A stretch of 48,277 bases of DNA from a bacterium CPR1 (GTDB lineage: Bacteria > Vulcanimicrobiota > Xenobia > Xenobiales > QWHO01), in NCBI GenBank assembly GCA_021404945.1, contig QWHO01000054.1, forward strand, positions 1 through 48,277, given 5' to 3'. Under the pieces are notes generated by a model. That model saw only the letters and a program-made list of their open reading frames with translations. It was not told the origin of the DNA and did no database searches. This document shows, one piece after another, positions 7,239-14,785 of the stretch. The position numbers and the translations under genes are program-made. Each line of letters starts with the position of its first letter. The first letter of the stretch is position 1.

Positions 7239-9052
7239 AGCGCTACCGCTGGTTCGTGGCCGGAGACCTGAACGGGTTCTTCGGGCTGATGTTCGACAAT
7301 CTCACCGTGCTGGCGTTCCTGTCCGGCATCCTGGTCTTCGTGTTCGACTTCCCGGCCGAGATCGTCTACACGAAGATGTTCCCGGGCACGGCCTTCGGCG
7401 TGTTCTTCGGAGACATGGTCTACACCTGGATGGCTTTCCAGCTGGCCAAGAAGACGGGCAACAATAACGTGACCGCCATGCCGCTGGGCCTGGACACGCC
7501 CTCCACCATCGGCGTGGCCTTCACGGTGCTGGGTCCCTGCTATCTCACCATGAAGGGCCGCATGACCCCCGAGGATGCGGCCTTGATGACCTGGTACGTG
7601 GGCATGGCCACCATGGTGCTGATCGGCATCATCAAGCTGGTCTTCTCCTTCACGGGCAGCTTCTTGCAGCGCATCGTGCCCCAGGCGGGCCTCCTGGGCT
7701 CGCTGGCCGGCATCGGCCTGGCCCTGATCGGCTTCATCCCCATGGTCGAGATCATGGGCGCCCCCCTGGTGGGCTGCGTGGCGCTGGGCTTGATCCTCTA
7801 CAACCTGGTGGCCCGCATCCGGCTGCCCGGCAATTTCCCCGGGGTGGCCGCCTCGGTGCTCTTCGGTACGATGCTCTACTACCTGCTGGCCCCGGCCGGG
7901 CTGACCGGCGGCATCTACTCGGCCCCTTCGGCCACCTTTCACATGGGCTTCCCCACCCCCACGCTGGGCTTCCTCAAAGGCTTCGCCGAGGCCCTCAACT
8001 ACCTGCCCATCGCCTTCCCCTTCGCCATCTTGACGGTGGTGGGCGGCATCAACGTCACCGAGAGCGCCCGGGTGGGCGGCGACGACTACAACACCCGCGA
8101 CATCCTGCTCACCGAGGCGGTGGCCACCCTGATCGCCGGCGTCTGTGGGGGCGTGGCCCAGAGCACCCCCTACATCGGGCAACCGGCCTACAAGGCGATG
8201 GGGGCTCGCGCCGGCTACACCTTGCTGACCGGTCTTTTCGTGGGACTGGGCGGCGTGCTGGGCTACATCGGCTTCATCGTGGAGCTGATCCCCAAAGCGG
8301 TGCTGGCGCCCATCCTGATCTTCGTGGCCCTGGACATCATGGTGCAGGCCTTTCTGGCCGTCCCGGCCCGCCACACCCCGGCGGTGGCTTTCGCCTACAT
8401 CCCCAGCGTGGCGCGGCTGGTGCAGATCAAGATTCTGGCCCTCTTGATGCCCCCCACCAGCAAATACTGCGAGGAGTTGCTGGAGGTGGTTCCGGGCATC
8501 GGGCACTCCAAGATCCTGCCCGAGAGCATCGTCACCGTGGCCCTCGGCAACGGCTTCATCCTGACGGCCATGCTGTGGGGCGCGGTGGTGTCCTGCCTGA
8601 TCGACCGCAAGCTGCGCGCAGCCTCGGCCTACCTGGTGATCCTGGCCGGGCTGACCTTCTTCGGCATCGTTCACTCGGTCGATCCCGACGGCAAGATGTA
8701 CCTGCCCTGGGGCCCGCTGGCCCCGGCTCACCTGATCAAGCCCTTCGTCGAGGAGACCCGCCAGAAGGCCTCGGCCGAGCTGGCCAATCCCGAGTCGGTC
8801 GGCGATCCGCACAAGCTGGAGGTGCTCAAGAAGAAGTCCGAGCTGACCGAAGGGCAGCTCCAGGCGGCGGCGCGCCAGATTCCCTACCAGTTCACGGCGG
8901 CTTACCTGGTGATGGCGGCCATGATGCTGGCCTTCTCCTTCACCAAAGAGAGCCAGGAGCCGTTCCCTGAGGAGGAGCTGGGCCACGGCGGCCACGCTCC
9001 CCCACCCACACCGAAACCTGAGGAGCCGGCTGGCATCATTCCAGCGGATTGA
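7235..9052 (+). CDS. NCS2/AzgA-like permease (xanthine/uracil-type)
   Basis: The product is a 605-residue integral membrane protein with about 12-14 hydrophobic segments. Motifs resemble the nucleobase-cation symporter 2 superfamily. The segment after helix 3 has NNVTAMPLGLDTPST, comparable to the AzgA TAMPGMGLNA region. The helix-8 region has VVGGINVTESARVGGDDYNTR, followed by GGVAQSTPYIGQPAYKAMGARAG, comparable to the TTPYIE region. In the family these residues form the substrate site for purines or pyrimidines taken up with H+ or Na+. The spacing differs from classical AzgA, so the substrate should be left open. A soluble helical tail follows the last helices, with one more hydrophobic helix near residue 565. 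It is coupled to the upstream helical protein by an ATGA overlap. Confidence 0.7.
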   Translation: MKRYRWFVAGDLNGFFGLMFDNLTVLAFLSGILVFVFDFPAEIVYTKMFPGTAFGVFFGDMVYTWMAFQLAKKTGNNNVTAMPLGLDTPSTIGVAFTVLGPCYLTMKGRMTPEDAALMTWYVGMATMVLIGIIKLVFSFTGSFLQRIVPQAGLLGSLAGIGLALIGFIPMVEIMGAPLVGCVALGLILYNLVARIRLPGNFPGVAASVLFGTMLYYLLAPAGLTGGIYSAPSATFHMGFPTPTLGFLKGFAEALNYLPIAFPFAILTVVGGINVTESARVGGDDYNTRDILLTEAVATLIAGVCGGVAQSTPYIGQPAYKAMGARAGYTLLTGLFVGLGGVLGYIGFIVELIPKAVLAPILIFVALDIMVQAFLAVPARHTPAVAFAYIPSVARLVQIKILALLMPPTSKYCEELLEVVPGIGHSKILPESIVTVALGNGFILTAMLWGAVVSCLIDRKLRAASAYLVILAGLTFFGIVHSVDPDGKMYLPWGPLAPAHLIKPFVEETRQKASAELANPESVGDPHKLEVLKKKSELTEGQLQAAARQIPYQFTAAYLVMAAMMLAFSFTKESQEPFPEEELGHGGHAPPPTPKPEEPAGIIPAD

Positions 9053-9210
9053 CGAAGGTCAGCTCGAGTCCACAATGCCCAAAGTCCTTGTCGCTCGAGG
9101 AGAGCGTCGCGCCCTGCTCGATGGCCAGCCGCGGCCAGGTGGGCATCGGAAGTCAGATTGCCCTCGGATCAATTCGCCCAAGATGGACCAGTGGCGCGCT
9201 GCGGGCTGAA
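9036..9210 (-). pseudogene. vapC remnant (C-terminal part of a PIN domain, frameshifted)
   Basis: On the minus strand one frame gives EGNLTSDAHLAAAG and the next frame continues LAIEQGATLSSSDKDFGHC and ends VNPLE with a stop at 9036-9038. Joined, this matches the end of VapC proteins (GNLVTDAHLAALAIEHGA..ST D.DF....NPL). A frameshift and an upstream in-frame stop make it non-functional, and no intact N-terminal half is visible. The fragment overlaps the last codons of the permease gene, and no antitoxin gene remains beside it. Confidence 0.6.
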
Positions 9211-9309
9211 GCGCCAGCACAAGGAACGGCCGGCATCCTCGCCGGCAATCAAGACCGACTTGTCTCCGTGTGCCAGCTCTGGGGGTGCCAGAGAGCACGC
9301 CTGACCTGA

Positions 9310-9669
9310 TCAGCCCAACCAGCTCCAGAAGGGTCTGGCCTGGCCGCTGGGCCCGGGTCGAGGCGGCGGTGCGTGGTTGTCCACGGCAGATGGATAGCGA
9401 TGGGCCCGCCGGATGTCCATGTCGCTGTCAGACGGATAGGCCTCGGTACAGTCGACGAAATCGTCCACGTCCTTGTCGGACGGGTAAGCCTTTGTGACGG
9501 TCACGGGCTCCGGCTTCGGCTTCGGAGCGGGTCGCTCGGTCTGGTCCTCCAGGAGTTGGTCGAAGAAGGGCTCTGAGCGCGTCAGTGCCGAGGCACCGAG
9601 CAGCGCGCCTCCCACGAAGAGCATGTCGGTCAGCAGGCGGCGGCGGGTTCGCTTGTCTTGCATAGCCAT
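9310..9669 (-). CDS. Orphan graspetide precursor, marinostatin/microviridin-like, with hydrophobic N-terminus
   Basis: The 119-residue product starts at ATG 9669. Residues 8-29 (arginine run, then LLTDMLFVGGALLGASAL) look like a twin-arginine-type or membrane-spanning leader. Residues 34-43, PFFDQLLEDQ, match the helix motif of microviridin leader peptides (PFFARFLE) that binds the ATP-grasp ligase. Two cores follow: T59-K-A-Y-P-S-D-K-D-V-D69 (9495-9463) and T75-E-A-Y-P-S-D-S-D-M-D85 (9447-9415). A decayed third, RYPSAVD, is at 91-97. Marinostatin's core is TMRYPSDSDE, with Thr-Asp and Ser-Asp esters. By analogy T59-D65/S64-D67 and T75-D81/S80-D83 esters are predicted. No ligase is adjacent; the nearest in the window is at 38905-39834. 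The hydrophobic leader is unusual for this class. Confidence 0.75.
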   Translation of the reverse strand: MAMQDKRTRRRLLTDMLFVGGALLGASALTRSEPFFDQLLEDQTERPAPKPKPEPVTVTKAYPSDKDVDDFVDCTEAYPSDSDMDIRRAHRYPSAVDNHAPPPRPGPSGQARPFWSWLG

Positions 9670-9981
9670 CCCGTCGTCGGTTTCGGGAGCTTTGTTCCCT
9701 CGGACAGGGCGCCCGCGCCAACCGGGCCTTCAAAGCTTCGGGGTCGACATCAGAGAATTCCTGTCGCTCGTTTGCGTCGGACCACCTGGCAAATTCAGCT
9801 GGATCGCCAGGGAGGAGGCCTCTAGGATCCGCCCGGGCGCGTCGCTCGGAGGGTTCGAGATCGCCTCGACCGGTCTCCTCCGCTCCGACTGGTTTTGTTG
9901 GACCTGACGGGTCGGGTTTGATCACCCCCTGATCATCATCTCCCTGATCTCGTGGTTGAGCCATTCCAGAAGCGCACTTGT
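9670..9981. other. Gap upstream of the orphan precursor; no secure gene
   Basis: A minus-strand frame is open from ATG 9964 through 9428, but it has no Shine-Dalgarno sequence, overlaps the precursor cores in another frame, and its second half is plainly the shadow of the precursor. Its first 95 codons (starting MAQPRDQGDDDQG) are polar and low in hydrophobic residues. They could be a small disordered protein or an untranslated leader for the precursor. No clear promoter or terminator was recognised. Confidence 0.3.
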
Positions 9982-10848
9982 TCAGACTGTTTCAAGCCTA
10001 TCGATGATGCAAGCAAAGAAGTCCGTCGACCACAGTTCGAGCAATGATTTGTCTCGGACATACCGCTCCACTTCCTGTCGCGCTTGGTCCACGTCGAGTC
10101 TAGCGATCGCGGCACGCACCATACTCATGAGTCTGTCGCGGTCGATGCGGGTGGACTCGGACCAATCGCCCGTGGCCCTCATGCGGGCCTCGAGATGAGA
10201 CAGGCGAAGCCGCGGATAGTGGCCCAGGTACCAAACCAGGTCATACCAATCACGTCCTTTGACTCGTGTCTTCCATCGTCGACAGAGGAGAGCGTGCATC
10301 TTTCCTGCGAAGAGGTCCGGCAGACTGAAAACCTTTACGGCAAAAGGAACTGGCAGCAACAGGAATCGGCTCTCGGTTTCAAAGCCCCCAGGTGGTTGCG
10401 TGTCTACCTCGAGCTTGATTCTCAAGACTTCTCCCGGGTGGAGTTGCGAGGTCAGGTTTGGCACGGCCTGGATGAGAATCAGATGCTGCAACGTATTGGC
10501 TTTCAGGAAGGCTGACTCGATAGCCGAATCGACCTTCTTGCGCTTGATTTCGAACGAAACCTCGAACCCGAAACTGGAAAGCTCGCGTCGAAGCGCCTCT
10601 CCATAGGGGCTCAGCGAGAAGGTCGGGTCGGGCCCCAGGAGTGAGAAATCCAGGTCCTCTGAATAGCGGTCGAGTCCGTAGAGCACGCGCAGGGCTGTGC
10701 CACCATAAAAGGCAGCGTGCTCGAAGAACTTGCTTCGCCAGAGACCGAGCAGGGCGATCTGCTGCAAGATCTCACGCAATGCACTGATATACTCATCGCG
10801 AGTTTGGCAGTGGTACCGCTCAAGCATCTGCTGGATAGCATCGATCAT
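9982..10848 (-). CDS. abiEii: Nucleotidyltransferase toxin, AbiEii/AbiGii family
   Basis: From ATG 10848 the product is 288 residues (MIDAIQQMLERYH...). The nucleotidyltransferase signature is present: FYGGTALR at 47-54, then RYSEDLDFSL at 61-70, with Asp65 and Asp67 as the metal-binding pair. Downstream motifs typical of AbiEii follow (LRIKLEVDTQP; LPDLFAGKMHALLCRRWKTRVKGRDWYDL). AbiEii toxins transfer nucleotides to target RNAs, including tRNA 3' ends in studied members, and AbiE systems act as type IV toxin-antitoxin and phage-defence modules. The start overlaps the antitoxin stop (ATGA, 10848-10845), so the pair is a coupled operon. The gene appears intact. Confidence 0.88.
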   Translation of the reverse strand: MIDAIQQMLERYHCQTRDEYISALREILQQIALLGLWRSKFFEHAAFYGGTALRVLYGLDRYSEDLDFSLLGPDPTFSLSPYGEALRRELSSFGFEVSFEIKRKKVDSAIESAFLKANTLQHLILIQAVPNLTSQLHPGEVLRIKLEVDTQPPGGFETESRFLLLPVPFAVKVFSLPDLFAGKMHALLCRRWKTRVKGRDWYDLVWYLGHYPRLRLSHLEARMRATGDWSESTRIDRDRLMSMVRAAIARLDVDQARQEVERYVRDKSLLELWSTDFFACIIDRLETV

Positions 10849-11471
10849 GAGGTTCGGCCGAGGTAACGGACCAGCAGTCTGAGCTTCTTCGACGCAAAAG
10901 CATCGGCCAGAACAGCGATGAACTCCTGGTCCAGGGCTTGCAGGCACTCTTCGTCCAGACGCAGATCATCCGTCAGGTAAGGCTCAAAGTCGCTCAACTC
11001 GGTGGGCTTGAAACGTTTGTCCGTCCAGACCTTATCTACCAGGGCCTTCTCGCGCGAGGCCATCAGAAATCGAATGTCCCCCTCTCCTCTCCAGTGAATG
11101 CCGGGGGCATAGCGGGCGTTCGACAGGGGCTGATAGGTGAACGTCCCAAGAGGTGTGTTAAATCGGCGCTTCTCTGCCACGGTCACGGACGTCACGTTCT
11201 CTACGCGTTCAGGTATCATGGAGTAGCTGCTCAGCGCATAGTCCAGGCTTACATACGACGGACCGTAGATCAGGTTTGCCAGGACCTCACGACGTATCGG
11301 CCCCCGACGATAGCGCTCACCAAACACGTAAAGTCCCTTCTTGACTCGCACCAAGCTGCCGTCTGCGAGCAAGGCACTGACGCGATCGCGAGGCTTTGCA
11401 TATCCCCGTAGAAGCGACATCAGTTGCTGGTAGTCCAGCCAGTCGAGCTGTACCTGGCTACGGAGGTCCAT
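10845..11471 (-). CDS. abiEi: AbiEi-type antitoxin / transcriptional regulator
   Basis: From ATG 11471 (MDLRSQVQLDWLDYQQL) the protein has about 208 residues. The N-terminal winged helix-turn-helix (LMSLLRGYAKPRDRVSALLADGSLVRVKKGLYVFGERYRR) is typical of AbiEi. The central part (SYVSLDYALSSYSMIPE; GTFTYQPL; EKALVDKVW) matches the C-terminal antitoxin domain. AbiEi proteins repress their own promoter by binding inverted repeats, and one is visible upstream (11509-11539). Longer starts at 11483 and 11534 are possible, but the latter would place the coding region across the operator and promoter. The gene is translationally coupled to abiEii. Confidence 0.85.
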   Translation of the reverse strand: MDLRSQVQLDWLDYQQLMSLLRGYAKPRDRVSALLADGSLVRVKKGLYVFGERYRRGPIRREVLANLIYGPSYVSLDYALSSYSMIPERVENVTSVTVAEKRRFNTPLGTFTYQPLSNARYAPGIHWRGEGDIRFLMASREKALVDKVWTDKRFKPTELSDFEPYLTDDLRLDEECLQALDQEFIAVLADAFASKKLRLLVRYLGRTS

Positions 11472-11491
11472 TGCGGTAAGCATGCCTCGAG

Positions 11492-11520
11492 AGTGTACCA
11501 TGGATACCGCAGTATGTCCA
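11492..11520 (-). promoter_or_regulatory. Predicted sigma70-type promoter of the abiE operon
   Basis: On the minus strand, -35 TGGACA (11520-11515) is followed after 17 bp by -10 TACACT (11497-11492). Transcription would begin near 11485, just upstream of the chosen abiEi start at 11471. The -35 box lies inside one arm of the 13-bp inverted repeat, so AbiEi binding there would block RNA polymerase. Confidence 0.6.
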
Positions 11521-11539
11521 TAAAAAATGGACATACTGC
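11509..11539. promoter_or_regulatory. Operator-like perfect inverted repeat upstream of abiEi
   Basis: GCAGTATGTCCAT (11509-11521) is followed by five A bases and its exact reverse complement ATGGACATACTGC (11527-11539). Thirteen-base perfect arms overlapping the predicted -35 box are what an autorepressor such as AbiEi would be expected to bind. Confidence 0.75.
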
Positions 11540-11827
11540 ACAGGTTTCCACCGGGCGGTCTTACTCAAAGAACCTGCCGGGGACCGGAGGATTCGGCTCC
11601 AGTCGTCAGGTCACGGGCACAGGTGTTTTGATCACCAGGCCGGGGCCCGGCACCAGGAACCCGATTGGCAGGCAAGAGCAGCCAGAAGGGCTTCAGAAAT
11701 ATCTCAACCAGGCGATCTGGACGGTGATCAGATAGATGGTGATCATTTCAGCCCGCAACCCGGTCGAGGCGCCATCGCAGAGCCCCACGGAGGCTACCCG
11801 GGGGTGACGGCCTGGTGGGGTCGGCAA
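11540..11827. other. Intergenic stretch, nothing recognised
   Basis: Between the abiE operator and the secreted-protein gene there is no ORF with family resemblance or a ribosome site. The sequence is less GC-biased than neighbouring genes (for example GGTGATCAGATAGATGGTG). It contains short inverted pieces but no clear terminator. Confidence 0.4.
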
Positions 11828-12532
11828 TTACTTCTGGATCAGCCCGTTCACCGATGTGTAAGCGGGATGATTGGGAGGGTAGCCTACCTTCCTGTGGTGC
11901 GATCCCTGGCAGCACAGGGTGAAGGCATCCGGATTGGAAGACATCTGGTAACTGGCGCTGTAGCTGTCGGCCCCAGCCGCCGGACAGGAGGGAATGCGGC
12001 GCAGGTATTTGGGCGTCAATGCTGACAGTGCGACGGGGTATCGTCCTTGATTGTCGGTGGAATATCGCTCCAGAGCAGTGGCAATGCTGAGAAGATTGCT
12101 TTTGCAGGCAGTTGTCCACACGCTCGGTGTGTTCTTGGCGGCCTGCTGGATCCGCCCCAGTGCCGACTTGGGTCCCAGGCCTTCTTTTCCATCGTAAGCC
12201 GGCTGATTGGCTTTCAGGCCCGCACGAGCATGGTGGTCTCCCGAGCAACAGAGCCGATAACACACTTCCGCCTTGTCTGGATGATAACTGGCACTGTAGG
12301 TGTCCTTACCAGCCGCGGGGCATTTCGGAATGGACTTGAGGTATTCGGGTGTGAGCGCGGACAAACTCTTAGGAAACTCACCCTCGTGCTCCGTTGCGTA
12401 CCTCTCCAGGGCGGCGGCGATATTCTTCAGGTTGAACGTGCAACTGGTCAGTTGGCTATCCGTGCGGTCGGCCTGGGCCATCAGTGCCAGAGCCAACGTA
12501 ACGAGCAGGATGGGTAAAACGCGAAAACGCAT
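11828..12532 (-). CDS. Secreted protein with two tandem pseudopilin-like domains
   Basis: The start is ATG 12532, with GAGGAG seven bases upstream. A signal peptide (MRFRVLPILLVTLALALMAQA) is followed by two homologous units, about residues 29-115 and 140-228. Each has the order C..NL..IA.ALERY.T...G..P..LSALTP.YL..IP.CPAAG.D.YSASY....A....CC.G.HH...G...N.PAY. The ALERY..G.YP..L..L.P.YL pattern is that of the globular part of type II secretion pseudopilins. The prepilin cleavage motif and hydrophobic stalk are missing and the Sec-type leader replaces them. The CC pairs and conserved cysteines suggest disulfides outside the cytoplasm. The duplication appears internal. Function unknown. Confidence 0.7.
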   Translation of the reverse strand: MRFRVLPILLVTLALALMAQADRTDSQLTSCTFNLKNIAAALERYATEHEGEFPKSLSALTPEYLKSIPKCPAAGKDTYSASYHPDKAEVCYRLCCSGDHHARAGLKANQPAYDGKEGLGPKSALGRIQQAAKNTPSVWTTACKSNLLSIATALERYSTDNQGRYPVALSALTPKYLRRIPSCPAAGADSYSASYQMSSNPDAFTLCCQGSHHRKVGYPPNHPAYTSVNGLIQK

Positions 12533-12886
12533 GGACGGCTCCTCAGGTTTGAGATTCGGTCAGCGGCCGGGATCGAGTCGCAGTTTGAAGCTCGCTCGGA
12601 ATCGAAGTATACCTGGTCTCTAAACACTCGTACAGGTTCTCTGTGTGAGAGCGAGCTCTCAAGGGCCACGCCCCTGATGCGACCTGGCGAGAACATGCGC
12701 CTGGAGATGGTCAAAGCGCTGCTGAAACATCACGCCAGGTTTACGGCGCAGGACCAGCTCCAGATCAGGCTGGCAGCCGGGCAGAGGGGGAGGACCAGGC
12801 ACGGAGCATACTTTCCGGGAACAGACGCAAGTTCCCCCAGCGGACGTGACCTGTCTTGTGTCAGCCCGACAGGTCGGCAGGGATGA
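12533..12886. other. Divergent intergenic region
   Basis: The region carries the upstream sequences of the secreted-protein gene on the minus strand (a TATACT near 12610 is a possible -10 without a good -35) and of the 12899 gene on the plus strand. A short palindrome GAGAGCGAGCTCTC lies near 12650. No further gene was recognised. Confidence 0.4.
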
Positions 12887-12892
12887 TATAAT
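12887..12892 (+). promoter_or_regulatory. -10 box TATAAT placed for a leaderless transcript
   Basis: A consensus TATAAT ends six bases before the GTG start at 12899, and no Shine-Dalgarno sequence fits between them. Transcription starting about seven bases after the -10 box would begin at the start codon itself. No good -35 element is seen. Confidence 0.5.
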
Positions 12893-12898
12893 CCAGGC

Positions 12899-13234
12899 GT
12901 GAGGCTGGCTGAGCTGCTCCTGGTCCTGCTCCTGGCACTCCCGGTGGAGGCCCAGCCTCCGGCTGAAACCCAGCCCGAGTCCGGGGCCGAGGAGATCCGC
13001 GTCTACCTTGACCCCGGCGGCGAGCTGCGCCTGGAGAACCCGCCTGCCCAGGAGATCGAGCTGACGCCCACCCTCTCTCGCAACGAGCCCCCCAGCTACA
13101 CGGTCTATCCCAACTGGCTCTGGTACGACCCCTGGGAAGATCCGGGCTGGCTGTATCTTTACGGACGGTATCCGACGCCCTTCGATCCGGACTACTGGCC
13201 CGGTCCCAATGGCTGGTTGGGCCCCTGGTGGTAG
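12899..13234 (+). CDS. Small secreted Trp/Tyr/Pro-rich protein
   Basis: From GTG 12899 the 111-residue product has a signal peptide (MRLAELLLVLLLALPVEA) and then an acidic Pro/Glu-rich linker. Its C-terminal half is dense in Trp, Tyr, Asp and Pro (WLWYDPWEDPGWLYLYG; DYWPGPNGWLGPWW), with 9 Trp in the last 40 residues. Such tails are seen in exported proteins that stick to surfaces or polysaccharides, but no family was recognised. The start has no Shine-Dalgarno sequence and lies just after a TATAAT box. The stop codon overlaps the start of a dispersed repeat hairpin, which may end the transcript. Confidence 0.6.
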   Translation: MRLAELLLVLLLALPVEAQPPAETQPESGAEEIRVYLDPGGELRLENPPAQEIELTPTLSRNEPPSYTVYPNWLWYDPWEDPGWLYLYGRYPTPFDPDYWPGPNGWLGPWW

Positions 13235-13341
13235 CCGGACCCCCTTGACACCGTTTTCCGGCTGTGCGACGCCGAAGTCCGGCCGCCGGGCCCCGAGAGC
13301 GTAGCTGCTCCGACACCACATGGGGGTTGCGGCCGGGCTCG
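13233..13341. repeat. Composite dispersed repeat, copy B
   Basis: The hairpin AGCCGGA (13233-13239) / TCCGGCT (13257-13263), with TTGAC in the loop, begins at the stop codon of the preceding gene. At about 13281-13341 it is followed by a block with CGACACCACATGGGGG and TTGCGGCCGG, shared with 41050-41078 and diverged at 1957-2001. The palindromic TTGCAC segment of the other copies is absent. The remaining bases to 13497 show no gene. Confidence 0.7.
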
Positions 13342-13497
13342 CGCTCTCCACAACTTGAGTCGCTCGATGACCCCGGTGGGCCAGCTGCTCCGGGTCATTT
13401 GTCCTATCTGATCCCATGGACTGACTCGCTCAGACCTCTCATTGGAAACCAGCGGATCTGGTGCTATACCCAAGGGAGCTGGACACCGGAGGGCAGG

Positions 13498-14176
13498 ATG
13501 TCTCCCAGGCGCGGAATGGCTCTGATCAGCGTGTTGACTATGAGCAGCATCCTCTTGATGATGGTCATCTCGCTGTATCTCTCGGCCCGCGGGGGCCTCT
13601 TCTCCAGCATCAGCCACCAGCGGCGAACCCAGTCGCTGTACACCGCCGAGGCGGGACTGGCCGACACCATGGAAGCGCTGGAGGCTGTCCAAGAAGTTCC
13701 TGGGCCTGAAGGACGTCTACGTCAACTGGGGCTCGGAGAACGGGGTCAATCCGGCCACCGTCACGGTGGCTGACATTGTGACCGAATGGCAGTCCGGGGC
13801 CTGGCAGACAGGCAGCAACACCTACATCGGAATCTTCGACGCCGCTATCGACGGCGGTTATGACCTGGTGATGCCTGAGCTGGTGAGCCTGACCAACCAG
13901 ATCGACTACGACAAGCTGGGAACCTCCTACTTCCAGGGGATGATCTACACCAACGGCTATCTTTACGCGGCCCACGAAGTCAACGTGCTGGGGGCCGTCC
14001 TGACCCAGGGCGATTCCTCGCTCCCCTCGGCCACCATCAACGGCAAGACGGTCAAACCCGGAGACATCTACCTGGCCAACGGCACCCGTGTCACCTACGT
14101 GGAGAGCCTGTTCACCAATCCCATCGGCTCGGCCGCCGGCCCCACCGTCGCGGTGGAGACCTGGATCGGCCGTTAG
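13498..14176 (+). pseudogene. PilX-like pseudopilin gene with an internal frameshift
   Basis: The ATG at 13498 opens a frame with MSPRRGMALISVLTMSSILL, a basic leader and long hydrophobic helix. Then comes QRRTQSLYTAEAGLADTMEALEA, the segment typical of PilX/pseudopilin-like proteins after the stalk. Near 13685 the coding potential moves one frame (KKFLGLKDVYVNWGSENG...) and continues to a stop at 14176 with a plausible beta-rich globular domain ending VAVETWIGR. The pieces join into one protein of about 225 residues. The single-base shift is either a real mutation or a sequence error. It begins a group of three pilin-like genes, expected to act in a type IV pilus or type II secretion-like system. 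Confidence 0.6.
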
Positions 14177-14287
14177 CACTGCATGCTCGTGTCTTCAGAA
14201 ACGGGCTTCTCGATCGCGAGCTCGGCTCGACCTCTTGACCCGGTTTCCCGGCCGCAGTCCTCAAGTTGCGGGGCAGGCTGGCTGAAG

Positions 14288-14785
14288 TTGTCAGCAGCCT
14301 CCAGAGCCCGGGGCTTCTCGGTGGCTGAGCTGGTGCTGGCCTTTGGCATCGTGGCGGTGGCCATCCTGGGCCTGGTGGGAGTCTTCCTGGGGGGCGTGCA
14401 GTTGTCGGCCCGCTCGCGAGACCTCGCGACCGGCACTGAGCTCGCTCACCAGGTTCTCGAGCAGGTCAAATACAACATCAAGAAGGGCGGCTTTGCCTAC
14501 ATCCCCAACGGCGCCTACACCTTTGACGGACGAAATCCCGACCCCACGGTCGGCGTCGCCCCCCTGCTCTTCCCTCCCGGACCCTACCCGGGGCAGACCC
14601 TCAGCAGCCAGAAGTTCGACATCATCGTGACCGGTCAGGAGCTCTCCCCCACCCTCAGGAGCATCTCCGTTCAGGCTCGCTGGGGCCGGCCATCCTCAGA
14701 CCCAGTTGCTGCAGGAGGCCCAGGTCATCACCGGACGCCTGAGCCGAGAGATCGAGCGCAGCGTCTACGCCAGCGCCGCGCTTGA
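14288..14785 (+). CDS. Type IV prepilin-like protein (PilV-like), 3' end altered by a deletion
   Basis: The prepilin signal RARG|FSVAELVLAFGIVAVAILGLVGVF is clear: a short basic leader, cleavage after Gly, Glu at +5 and a hydrophobic stalk. TTG 14288 gives a leader of normal length; ATG 14183 is in frame but adds repeat-like sequence (CTTGACCCGGTTTCCCGG at 14234). The globular part runs to about 14690 (ISVQARWG). After that the frame enters DNA that codes, in another frame, for the next pilin. The final 30 codons are therefore probably not original, and the gene appears fused to its neighbour by a deletion that removed its stop and the neighbour's N-terminus. Confidence 0.6.
   Translation: MSAASRARGFSVAELVLAFGIVAVAILGLVGVFLGGVQLSARSRDLATGTELAHQVLEQVKYNIKKGGFAYIPNGAYTFDGRNPDPTVGVAPLLFPPGPYPGQTLSSQKFDIIVTGQELSPTLRSISVQARWGRPSSDPVAAGGPGHHRTPEPRDRAQRLRQRRA

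Noticed and set aside
7103-8995. 630-codon minus-strand open frame opposite the permease
   Set aside because: It is rich in His, Gln and Gly with no hydrophobic core, and is the antisense shadow of the clear membrane protein on the plus strand.
14183-14287. Longer N-terminus for the PilV-like protein from ATG 14183
   Set aside because: It would give an abnormally long prepilin leader, lacks a ribosome site and runs through a repeat fragment.
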